Part shown: one piece after another, positions 1 through 8,103 of the stretch | Layout of the letters: every line of letters begins with the position of its first letter | Position numbering within the stretch: position 1 is the first letter of the stretch | Assembly (NCBI GenBank): GCA_030674155.1 | Contig: JASPKP010005083.1 | Location: 1 to 16,494, forward strand | Direction: 5' to 3' | DNA length: 16,494 nt | Origin: Stramonita haemastoma | Lineage: Eukaryota > Mollusca > Gastropoda > Neogastropoda > Muricidae | The notes under the pieces: model-generated | Seen by the model: only the letters and a program-made list of their open reading frames with translations | Databases searched by the model: none | Told to the model about the DNA's origin: nothing | Position numbers and translations under genes: made by a program

Positions 1-840
1 CAGAAATTTAAATGAAGTGGGGAAAATGTTTTTTGATCTCTCCTTGTTTTCCCCTGGGGTTTTCTGTGTGCCCCCGTTTTCGAGGGAAAACTGGTTTCCC
101 GGGAAAGTTCGATTTTTGTTTGTAGTGTGTACAATTAATTCTTTTGTGTGTTTAAAAAATTTCCCGTGGGTATGAAGAAAAACTTTAATTTTATTGGGTT
201 TTTGGTATTTTTTTTGCTTGTTAAAAGGGACACTCGGGTTTTTGTTTTGTTTTTGGGGTTTTTCTGTGCTAGTGAGAAAGGGGTTTTGATTTTCAATTTT
301 TTGTATTTTGCAGAGTGGGGGAGAATTGCTACAAACCCCCCGGGACAGACAGAGGTCTTTGGGCCCCCCTACAACACTGGAAAAATGCCTGGGTGCCCCT
401 TTTGCCCCCCACCCTTTTTGCCCCCCCCCCCCCCCCCACCAAATGCTGAGCCGCCCCGGGAGTGAACAGGAGGGTTAGTGAAAATGACTTTACATGAGAT
501 TTCCCTGGTAAAGCTGGCATTGTTTTTAGGATAAAATGAAAATTTTTCTTTTTCTTTTCTTCCCCTTTTTCCCTTTTTGTTATGTCTTTTTTTTGACTTT
601 CTTCTTTTCTTTGTTTTTTTTTTAAAATTTTTTTTTTTTGCTTCCCTTTTTTCTTCAATTTTTTGATGCCTTCCTTTTTTTTTCTTCTTCCCCCCCCTTT
701 TTAGTTTTTTTCCCTTCCCCCGTTTTCATCATCTTTATTTTTTTGCCAAAAACTGTTTTTTTTGGGGGTTTGGGAGTTTTTTTTGGTGAAGTCAGTTCCT
801 CTTCTTTGTCTGCTCCCTTTTTTTTGGGCGAACAGGGGGG
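1..840. other. Low-complexity T-rich stretch, no gene recognised
   Basis: No gene, RNA or complete repeat is recognised here. Positions 480-830 are strongly T-rich with short C and G runs, and a run of 17 C sits at 421-437. Open frames on both strands read as phenylalanine-, lysine- or proline-rich peptides, as expected from homopolymer DNA, so they are not called. The stretch ends where a tRNA-like A box begins near 848. Confidence 0.6.
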
Positions 841-844
841 GGGG

Positions 845-1190
845 AGGTTAGCCCCAGTTGGGAAAAACATTTCGCTGGGAATTTGACGACCCCTTTGGTT
901 TTGAAAATCCGGTTTAGGGAAAATTTTTTCTCCTGGAGTTAACATCCCGTGGTGACTCCAACTCCCCCCCCAAAAAATCCTTCGGATGAGACTTTAAACC
1001 GGGGGCCCCGTGTGGGGGCACCCCAAAGCAGAAAAATCTTGCGCACACCTTTTTAAAACCCGTTTTGTTTTGTAAGGTAGGGCCTTTGGGGGTGCCGGTG
1101 GGAAGGATGACAATATTTGCAAAAGGGTTTCCCAAAAACAAAAGGGGGAAACCCGGGTAAAAAAAATGCCCTGATTTTTCTTATTCGTTG
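845..1190 (+). mobile_element. tRNA-derived SINE copy 1, with head and body
   Basis: This is a non-autonomous retroposon of the family that dominates the window. It has a tRNA-like head with an A box at 848-862 (TTAGCCCCAGTTGGG, close to the pol III consensus) and a B box at 897-910 (GGTTTTGAAAATCC, matching GGTTCGAATCC once run lengths are discounted). A linker follows (TCCTGGAGTTAAC, 931-943), then the body start TTCGGATGAGAC at 981-992 with TTTAAACCG. The right part contains GTGCCGGTGGGAAGGATGAC at 1092-1111. Beyond this, similarity fades into A/C-rich sequence. Pol III transcription and mobilisation by a partner LINE are inferred from SINE biology; no LINE is present here. From memory, the body resembles SINEs abundant in molluscs. 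Confidence 0.8.
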
Positions 1191-1315
1191 TCCCGATTTT
1201 TTAAAAGAAAAAAAAAATAAAAAAAAAACAGCCCCGGGTGCCTGCATCAGAAACAGCCCCCTGCCCCCTCCCTCTGTCAGCACTGGGTTTAGCCCCAAAT
1301 GTCAGGAAAAAATGG

Positions 1316-1600
1316 AAAGGGGGCAGGGTGGTTAAGACGTTTGCCTCCCAAAAAATTTAAATGTGAGGTTTTGGGTTTGTAAACCCCGCCTCGCCCCTTT
1401 CCCTTCCCCCGTTTGACAAAAAAAATTTTAACTGAAGAAAAAGGGCCTTTTGATGAGACTATAAAACCGAGGGCCCCTTGTGCGAAAGGCATGCAGAAAA
1501 ATCTTTCGCCCCAACGTAAAAATCCCGTTCCCCTTTCAGAAGAGCAAAGGCCACAATGTCCAGTAGGAAACGTGGGTGACAAAAATTTAAAAAAAAAAAA
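1316..1600 (+). mobile_element. tRNA-derived SINE copy 2, 5' part of a composite
   Basis: The head has an A-box-like TGGTTAAGACG at 1329-1339 and a palindromic B-box-like GGGTTTGTAAACCC at 1373-1386, followed by CGCCTCGCCCC. This head differs from copy 1. The shared body begins at GATGAGACTATAAAACCGAG (1452-1471), runs through GGCATGCAG and TCGCCCCAACGT, and reaches the right motif AGTAGGAAACGTGGGTGAC at 1562-1580. The usual 3' end (GGGGGACTGG then CCATTATCCC) is missing. At about 1600 the sequence passes directly into a different SINE-like tail. It is either a nested insertion or a composite element; this copy alone cannot decide. Confidence 0.75.
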
Positions 1601-1785
1601 CCCCATGCCAAAACCGGTGTGTGTTTTTAAAACCCCTCCCTTAGGGGGAAAAAAAAAAATGGGTAAAAGGGGCTGAATTATGGCGACGCGCTCTCCCCGG
1701 GGGGGGAGCAGCCCGAATTTCATGCAGAGAAATCTGCGACATAAAGTGGGGATTAAAAAAAAAAAAAATTTAAAAAAAAAAAAGG
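1601..1785 (+). mobile_element. SINE tail of a second type (GGCGACGCGCTCTCC family)
   Basis: The stretch matches 11660-11830 in order and content: CCC-ATGC, a degenerate B-box region, CCCT(T/G)AGGGG, an A-run, GGGGCTG, TGGCGACGCGCTCTCC, GCCCGAATTT, GAGAAATCTGC and an A-rich end. Two hairpins are visible. One is a GC-rich stem at 1690-1709 (GCTCTCCCC against GGGGGGAGC). The other is a 5-bp stem at 1724-1737 (GCAGA, loop GAAA, TCTGC). From memory, this tail is common in mollusc SINEs. Whether it is the 3' domain of the element at 1316 or an independent insertion is open. The poly-A-like end at about 1756-1784 fits retroposition. Confidence 0.7.
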
Positions 1786-2814
1786 AAGGAGGATTTTTGT
1801 TTAAAGGGCTCAGTTTTATTTTCACATGGTTTAACGAAATCAATGCCCTTGGCTTTTTTAAGAAAACAAGGGCCCTTTCCCTCAAAGGGAAATAAAAAAC
1901 TTGCTAATTACATTATTAAACCCTAAAAATAATAAAAACAGATATTTTCCAAAAAAATTTTTTTTTTAAAAAATTATAATTTTAAAATCCAACAACAACA
2001 AAAAAATACCCTTGGGAGAACTCGTACATACAAAGGGCACACAGATACCCAGACAGAAAACATTCACAGAAAACATTCCCCATAAACTCACTCACTTCCT
2101 GCACACCAAAACCAAAATTTTACATGTGCGCAATTTCCACTCGCAAAACATGGGCGCGCGCACGCGCAACACACACACCCTTCACACACCAACCCCACAG
2201 TCCACCACACAAAATGAGTTTTAACACGCACCTCACCCATACCCGCTTACATCCACAAAGAAAGGGAATTTCACGACAATCATACCCGCACTCTCACACA
2301 AAAAACACTCAAACCCCACCAAAACCCCGGGTTCCGCTAGGATTTTTTAAAACCGGTACCCGCGGGGTTGCCATTTCAAGAAATCTTTACCAAAATCCCC
2401 CAAAATTTGGGCCCCCCGAAAAAAAAAATTCCCCGGGATGTACGTGAACCCAAAACGAAAATATTCATTTTAGGGGGGGGGGGGGGGGAGGGGGGGAAAA
2501 AATTTTTTCAGCAAAACCCCAAATGTAAAAATTTAACGCGAAATTTTTCTCAGATTTTTGGGCTTCCGTTTCCCGCTGCCAAATCGCTTCTTTTGGGGCC
2601 CAAAACCCGCAGGAAAAAGGGTTTTTTTTCTAGGCCTGTGGGCACAGTCCGTGTCAGTCTTTTTTGTTTTGCCCCTGCACCTTTTTGTGAGACTTTCATT
2701 CTTCTTTTTTTTCTATTTCTTAGCGTCATCCCAGATCTTTTGTCAGTTTAATTTAGAATTTTGTTTTCGACTCTTTTCTCTCAAAAGGGAAAACGGCAAA
2801 TTTATAGTCAAAAA
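1786..2814. other. A/C-rich and simple sequence, no gene recognised
   Basis: No gene is supported. 1890-2010 is A-rich. 2020-2330 is A/C-rich with interrupted CA stretches around GCGCGCGCACGCGC at 2153-2166. A G-run of 16 plus 7 lies at 2473-2496. 2330-2410 has weak similarity to the SINE body (TAAAACCGGTACCCG, then AAGAAATCTTTACC), but too little to call. 2560-2760 is less repetitive, with a T-rich block at 2699-2722, but contains nothing recognisable. Confidence 0.5.
2158..2330. repeat. Interrupted CA-rich microsatellite
   Basis: The sequence is almost entirely A and C on the plus strand, with short CA runs (for example 2168-2178) broken by C and A runs. It begins beside an alternating GCGC/CACG block at 2150-2168. 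It looks like a decayed or badly resolved dinucleotide array. Confidence 0.5.
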
Positions 2815-2975
2815 CCCTCCCCTTTTTCCCCTTTTTTTCGCTTTTTGTAAAAAAGGGAGGGCCCCTGTGTACCGGGGGGGAACAGATGACAAATTTTAAA
2901 AAAATGGGATACACATGGGGGGCTGGATGTTAAAAAAAGCCCCAAAGGGGTGTTTTTCCATTATCCCTTTTTTAA
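2815..2975 (+). mobile_element. SINE copy 3, 5'-truncated
   Basis: Only the right half of the family is present. It has TTTTGTAAAAAAGGGAGGGCC around 2844-2863, the diagnostic ACCGGGGGGGAACAGATGAC at 2871-2890, then AAATTTTAAAAAAATGGGATA, the near-consensus GGGGGGCTGGATG at 2917-2929, and CCATTATCCC at 2958-2967 followed by an A/T-rich end. The tRNA head and the GGATGAGAC motif are absent. 5' truncation is typical of LINE-driven retroposition, though decay or sequencing error could hide a remnant. Confidence 0.7.
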
Positions 2976-3480
2976 AAAAATTAAAAGAAAAAAGAATAGA
3001 TAAATCAAAGGGCCCCCTTTACTTCCCCTTTTGAATTTTGGGGTTACTGTCATACCGAGAAGAGCGCGAAACTCTATTCTTTCCAAAAGTAAAGTTGCTG
3101 TTTCTGGTGGTTGGCTAATGAGGGGCGCGCCAAAAAATGTTCGTTGGGGGGGGTGGGAAAAAGGGGGGGGTGCGTAAGCAACCCCGTTCTGGGCATGACC
3201 GAACTGTCAAAAATGTCACTTCAGAAAATTTTTTTTGTTTTGTTTTTTTGATCTAAACGGGCCCCCAGGCAAGCAGAAACGGGTTTTTGGGGGGTACCGG
3301 CTGTTTTTGAAAATTTTTTGGTATTTCCCCGTTTCAATCCGTTTAAAAAAACCGGGGGAAAATTAAAACCCGGTTTTCCCCCGAAACCCCGCAAAACAAA
3401 AAACACCAATTTATTTTTTTGTTTTTTTGTTTCTTTTGTCTAATATTCCTATGATGAGGGGGATGCTAAAAAAGAAGAAA
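2976..3480. other. Unassigned stretch, no gene recognised
   Basis: It holds mixed unique-looking DNA (3040-3215) and T/G/C homopolymer-rich DNA (3216-3420). A minus-strand frame of 62 codons at 3221-3409 contains no recognisable motif and is rich in run-derived residues, so it is not called. There is an AGGGGCGCGCC block near 3120, but no repeat partner was found in the window. Confidence 0.45.
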
Positions 3481-3582
3481 AAACACACCCAACCACACAC
3501 CACACAAAACACACACAAAACCCCAACCCCTCCACACACACACCCCACACACAAACACCAAACACACACCACACGCGCGCGG
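3481..3582. repeat. CA microsatellite directly upstream of a SINE body
   Basis: About 100 bases of (CA)n and (C/A)n end in ACACGCGCGCGGG. The array stops about 15 bases before the SINE linker of copy 4 and occupies the place where that copy's tRNA head should be. Confidence 0.75.
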
Positions 3583-3589
3583 GATAACA

Positions 3590-3845
3590 CAGAGAGGATT
3601 TTTTTCCCCTGGGGTTTTAAACAGTACTGACTCTACTCCCCCCCAAAAATCTTTTTGGATGGACAAAAAAACCAAGGTCCCGTACCAACCCCATATAGTA
3701 CATTTGTGCACAGGTTAAAAAAACCCCTTCCGCTTTTCAAAAGAGTATGCCATTTGTGTTTTCCCGGGGGGAACCAATGAAAAAAAAATTTTAAAAAAAA
3801 TTGGGACACACCCCGGGGGGCTGGGTGAAAAAAAAGCGCATGAAT
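3590..3845 (+). mobile_element. SINE copy 4, headless body
   Basis: The linker (CCCCTGGGGTTTTAAACAGT, 3606-3625), the ACTCTACTCCCCCCC block and TTTTTGGATGGACA (a damaged GGATGAGAC, 3653-3665) are present in order. They are followed by CCAAGGTCCCGT, TTGTGCACAGGTTAAA, CTTTTCAAAAGAGTATGCC, CCCGGGGGGAACCAATGA (3763-3780) and GGGGGGCTGGGTG near 3815. This is nearly the full body and right part. No A or B box is visible, because the CA array abuts on the left. Its 3' A-rich region runs into the CT tract that starts the large tandem duplication. Confidence 0.78.
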
Positions 3846-3920
3846 TTCTTTATCTATTGTTTTTTGAAACAAAAAGGGGAATTTTAAAAAAAAAAATAAA
3901 AAAAAAACAAAGATAAACCC

Positions 3921-3986
3921 CTCTCCTCCCCTCTCTCTCCTCCCCCTTTGCCCCCTCTCTCTCTCTCAAATTCTCTCTCTTCTTTT
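3921..3986. repeat. CT-rich microsatellite before duplication unit 1
   Basis: A pyrimidine tract of CTCTCC and CTCTCT units. It lies immediately upstream of the first copy of the 1.5 kb-spaced duplication. The longer tract at 5219-5470 holds the same position before unit 2, so the tract is probably part of the duplicated unit. Confidence 0.7.
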
Positions 3987-5190
3987 CTTCACCCCTTTAA
4001 AAAAAAAAGATTTTTCATAAAGATTATTCCCCTTCTCCCAAAAGAAGTTGGAAAATACATCATTTTTAGACATTTTTGTATGTATTTCTAGAGAAAAGGG
4101 GCGTTTCTCAAGGGAATGTGCTGTGTGGTGTTTTCCAGGTCTGGGTTCAAACCCATTTTTAAACACAGAAAAGGCAGGGACAGTGCAGCAACCAAGGGCT
4201 GGAAGGGAGGGAGGGGGGCAGGGCCCCGAAGGGCCCGGGAGAGAATGAGGAGAAACAGGTGACAGCCCAATGCAGGGGGGGGGGAACCGGTGTGTCAGCA
4301 GTAAAATTTGGCTGTCAAACCCTTATCCAATTTACCTCGGATATAAAAGAATGCAAAAAAATAAAAATAAAAAAATAAATTTAAAAACCCACTGTTTGGG
4401 CCTTTTTCCAACGCTACAGGGGACAGGCGGCCCCGACCCAACCCAAAAATTTTTCCCCCCCGAATGAATTTCTAGCTGAGTCAACTAAGCACTTTCATAA
4501 AAAAGGACAAAAAACATGCGCCAAAGTGTAAATATTCCCTTTAAAAATATTTTTTAAAAAATATATACATTTTTTAGTCATCGCAACCCCCCCCCATTTT
4601 CTGTTTTTCTGTCTCTCTTTTTCCTTTCCCTTTTTTATTCCCATTTTAAATTTTAAAATGATTTAAAATTTATTAAAATTTTTTTTTTTATCATAAGGGG
4701 GGTTTTTTTTTTTTTGTTAAAATTGTGTTTTTGATTTATGTTTAAATTTTCCCTCTATCTATTTTATCTTCCTTTTTTTATTTAATTTTCTTGAAATAAA
4801 TTTTTTTCCCCTCCCCCCCCCCTCCCCCTCCAGTTTCCCCTGTACATGGGGGAAAATAAAAATTTAAGACTACTACAAATAACTAGTTGGAAAGGGTTTA
4901 TGTATTCCATTACTAAGGGGAAAAAAACCCCCGGTACCTTTGGAAGAATGGCCTTGATATTTTAATTATCAAATAAAAAACAGTAAAAAATATATAAAAA
5001 AATTAGTGCAGGAAAAAGGAGGGTGTGGAAAAAGGCTTTTTTTCCCCCCAAAATACAGGTTTTTGGGCAGACCAAAAAGGGGGGTTTAAAAAGTCACGGG
5101 GGTTCCAATCCCCTTGGGCAGTCACTAAAAGGTTTTTTTGCCCAAAGGTTTTTTTTTCCCCTTGAACTGTGGAAAATCAGTGTAAAAAAA
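3987..5190. repeat. Large direct repeat, unit 1 (about 1.2 kb)
   Basis: It matches 5490-6690 in the same order and orientation at an offset of about 1,490-1,515 bases. Anchor pairs include TTTTTAGAC (4063/5560), CCAATGCAGG (4267/5773), CGAATGA (4461/5952), ATCATAAGGGG (4690/6202), GCCTTGATA (4951/6461), GTGTGG (5023/6538), GTTTAAAAAGT (5084/6598) and AACTGTGGA (5166/6671). No coding content is recognised. A GGGTTCAAACCC palindrome at 4145-4156 resembles a tRNA T-arm or B box but lacks a clear A box. The drift in offset fits small insertions and homopolymer-length differences. Confidence 0.85.
4475..5020. other. Gene-free interior of duplication unit 1
   Basis: AT-rich DNA with T-runs, a TATATA segment near 4562 and C-runs at 4590 and 4811. 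No gene, RNA or SINE motif is seen. Its only recognisable property is the match with unit 2 at about 5965-6535. Confidence 0.6.
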
Positions 5191-5218
5191 GAAATAAAGA
5201 AAAAAAATAAAAAGAAAA

Positions 5219-5470
5219 AATCTCTCTTTTTCTTCCTCTCTCCCTCTCTCTCTCTCCCCCCCCCCCTCCCTCCCCCCCCCCTCTCTCTCTCTCTCTCTCC
5301 TTTTCTCTCTCCCCTCTCTCTCTCCCCTTTTCTTTCTCCTCCCCCCCCCTCCCTCTTCCCCTCCCCTCTCCTCCCCCTCTCCCCCTTCCCCTCCCCTTTT
5401 TCTCCCCCCTCTCCCCCTCTCTCTCCCCCCCTTCCCCCTTTTTCTTCCTTTTTCTCCTCTCTTCCTCTCT
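5219..5470. repeat. CT-rich microsatellite before duplication unit 2
   Basis: About 250 bases of nearly pure pyrimidine on the plus strand, mixing CT repeats with C-runs and T-runs. Reading through it creates the longest open frames of this part of the window: a Ser/Pro/Leu peptide on plus and a Glu/Arg/Gly peptide on minus. Both are artefacts of the dinucleotide repeat and are not genes. Confidence 0.9.
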
Positions 5471-5484
5471 GTGCTCTGTTTTCC

Positions 5485-6695
5485 CTTGAAAAAAGAAAGA
5501 AATTAAATTTAAAAGAAAATTTTTCCCCTATCCCAAAAGGAAGTGGTGGTTTTACATGATTTTTAGACAGTGTAAAGGCATGTAAATTTTTTAGAGAAAG
5601 GGGGCTGGGTTTTTCCAAAAAGGGTTTTTTTGTGGGGGGTTCTAAGGTTGGTCAAATCCAAGTTTAAAATACCCGGGGGAGACAGGGGCAGTGCGCAACA
5701 GGAATGGGGGGAGGGAGGGGGGGCAGCCCTGAAGCCCTGGAGGGGAGGGTGAGGAGAAAACAGGTTTACCCGCCAATGCAGGAAGGAGGGACCCGGTGTG
5801 TCACATAATTAGGCTTTTCAAAAAATTGTCCTTAAACCCAATATAAAAAGAAAAACATAAAAAATTTAAAAAAAAAAAACCCCACTTTTGGGCCTGTCCA
5901 ACTATACAAGGGGGACATGGCAAAACCTGACCCCAAAAAAATGTTTCCCCCCGAATGAAAAAAATCTAGCTGTAAACAAACTAAAAACTGCCCCAAAGGA
6001 AAAACCACAACAGAAAGCACGCACGCGCAAAGTGCAATTTCCCTAAAAAAATTAAATTTTAAAAAAAAATTATATATTTTTTTTTTTTTTTTAGTTTTAT
6101 CCCACCCCCCACCATTTTTCCCGTTTCTGTCCCCCTTTTCCTTTCCTTTCTTTATTTTTTTAATATTTCAAATTTATTAAATTTTTAGTAAAAATATTTT
6201 TATCATAAGGGGTTTTTTTTTACGTTAAAAAGTGTATTTTATTTTATGTTTAAAATTTTTCATCTATCTATTTTTTTCCCTTTTTTTTCCCTTTTTTTTT
6301 TGAAATATTTTTTTCCCCCCCCCCTCCCCCTCAGGTATCACTGTAATGGAAAAGGGCATAAACTTGAAAAACTACTCACTACTATCTAGCTGAGAGTTGA
6401 AAGGGGAAACCATTACCCCAAGGATAAAAACCTTTTTGGAAAATTTTGAAGGGGGAAAAGGCCTTGATAAATTTTTAAATTTTCCCCGAATAAAAAACAG
6501 TAGAAATAGAAAAAAAAGTGAAAGGAAAAAGGGAGAGGTGTGGAAAAATGGCGTTGTCCCCCAAAAATAGCCCGGTTTTTTGGACAGACCCAGGGAGGTT
6601 TAAAAAGTGACCCCGGGGTGCCAAATCCACCATCACAAAGGGGGTTGGCCCCCGGTTTTTTTTTTTTGTTAACTGTGGAGTTTAGTGTGTGAAAA
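5485..6695. repeat. Large direct repeat, unit 2 (about 1.2 kb)
   Basis: This is the second copy of the duplication described at 3987-5190, on the same strand. The anchors run from CCCCTATCCCAAAAGGAAGT (5525-5544) to AACTGTGGAGTTTAGTGTG near 6671. After 6690 the sequence no longer resembles the flank of unit 1. Substitutions as well as run-length differences separate the copies (for example in the GGGTTCAAACCC segment, which reads GGTTGGTCAAATCC here), so the duplication is not a simple recent assembly echo. A GCACGCACGCGCAAAGTGC block lies near 6017-6035. No gene is visible. Confidence 0.85.
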
Positions 6696-7779
6696 TTTGC
6701 CAAAATCAGATAATTTGGGGAAAAAAAAGGAAATACCAAACCCCAAATTGATAAACACAAATGTTCACTTTTTAAAAGAAAAAGAAAAATTTTGCACAAA
6801 ATATATTTTAAAAATAAAATAAAAAAAAACAACAATGGCAAAAATGGGTTTTTCACCTGGTGCGTAAAAAACATCACCCAAAAGGCCCTTTAAACCAAAA
6901 GGGGGAAAATAAGCCTTAAATTTAAATGAAACTGTATAAAAGAAAACCCAAAAGGGATTAAATTTTTTTCCCCCAAAAGGGGAGAGAGAGAGAAGAGGAG
7001 AGAAGAAAAGAGGAGTGAGGGAGAGGAGAGGCACATAGTTTTTTTGGGCCCATATCTAGTACCATGATCAAAACTTTTTTGGTTCTAATCACCAAAAAAA
7101 GGGAAAAAAAACCATATCGTAATTAAAGATGGGGCATTTTTTTTCTGCTCACAAAAAAAGGGGGGAAAAAAATAAGTTTATTTTGTAAAATGTTCACAAA
7201 AAAAACAGTTATATTCACCACATATTGAGATTTAAAAAAAAAGGAGTAAAAAATAAAAACCCTTTTCAATAAAGAAAAAACCCGAATTTAAACCCAGGCA
7301 AAAAAAAATTTTGGGGCATCAAGTCAAGTCCTTTATTCTTTTTTTTTGAAAAATAATGAATAAACACTTGGTGTTTTTTTTACATCCCGTTTCCCCCCCC
7401 TTATCAGGGATAACATCAAAAAAAACCCCACCCCTAAAAAACAAAAAAAACCAAATATCAAAAGAGAATAACAAAACAGTAAAAAAAACAGAAGGAACTG
7501 AGGCCCCCTGTTTTCCCTGGGACTGGGGGAAAAAAAAATTTTTGGGTGTTGTGAGTTTTTTAGTGATGAAATAGATAATGTCATTGTAAAACCCAAAAAA
7601 ATCTATTTCCAAACCAAAAAGGGGGAAAAAACAGCGAAATGGGGGAGGTTCAGAAAAAAAACAGAAAATAACAACACAAAAAAAAACGAATTTTATTTTT
7701 GCACCGAGTATATCAAATGATCAGGTTTAAAACTAAAAAAACACAAAAAATTTCCAGTGCATTGTTTTTAAAATTTCCA
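6696..7779. other. A-rich stretch with a GA tract, no gene recognised
   Basis: The plus strand is A-rich with many A-runs. 6980-7031 is a purine GA/GGA tract. At 7321-7334 the plus strand reads CAAGTCAAGTCCTT; on minus this is a doubled ACTTG unit after AATAAAGG and could be a decayed retroposon 3' tail. Minus-strand frames at 6413-7034 and 7319-7612 read as Phe/Leu/Lys peptides from A-runs and carry no recognisable motif. Confidence 0.5.
6980..7031. repeat. GA-rich microsatellite
   Basis: A purine tract built from GAGA, GGAG and GAAG units. It is the only long purine tract in the window, opposite in sense to the two CT tracts, and lies about 290 bases beyond the end of duplication unit 2. 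Confidence 0.7.
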
Positions 7780-8103
7780 ACCCCACACCAAACACACACA
7801 CACAACCCCACACAAAAACACACACAAAACCAACACAACTCTCCCACAAAACACGCCCCCCTCCCACACACACACAACCCCAACACTACACCCCACAGAC
7901 ACAACACACCACACACACACAAAACTGACAACACACACAAAACACACACACCACACACACACAAAACACGACACTCACACAAAACACACACACACACCCC
8001 ACCCCTGCACACACAAAACACACACACCACACACACCCCACACTGACAGGGCCCATACCACACACCCCACGCACACGTAAAAACTGACGCACCACACACA
8101 CAT
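7780..8103. repeat. Long CA microsatellite
   Basis: About 320 bases almost exclusively of A and C, with many clean CA runs and interspersed CCC and AAAA runs. It is the longest simple repeat of the window. The Cys/Val-rich minus-strand frame and the Thr/His/Pro-rich plus-strand frame through it are products of the repeat. Confidence 0.9.

Noticed and set aside
845..912. Functional tRNA gene
   Set aside because: A and B boxes are recognisable, but there is no intact acceptor stem, and the segment continues into a SINE linker and body as in the other copies.
1289..1885. Minus-strand frame of 198 codons
   Set aside because: It lies antisense over two SINE copies and A-runs; no protein motif, and the residues mirror homopolymers.
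2330..2410. Possible further SINE body fragment
   Set aside because: TAAAACCGGTACCCG and AAGAAATCTTTACC fit the family in order, but neither GGATGAGAC nor the right motif is present.
5023..5618. Long overlapping open frames (178 codons plus, 174 codons minus)
   Set aside because: They run through the CT tract at 5219-5470 and translate to Ser/Pro/Leu or Glu/Arg/Gly repeats; the same sequence opens both strands.
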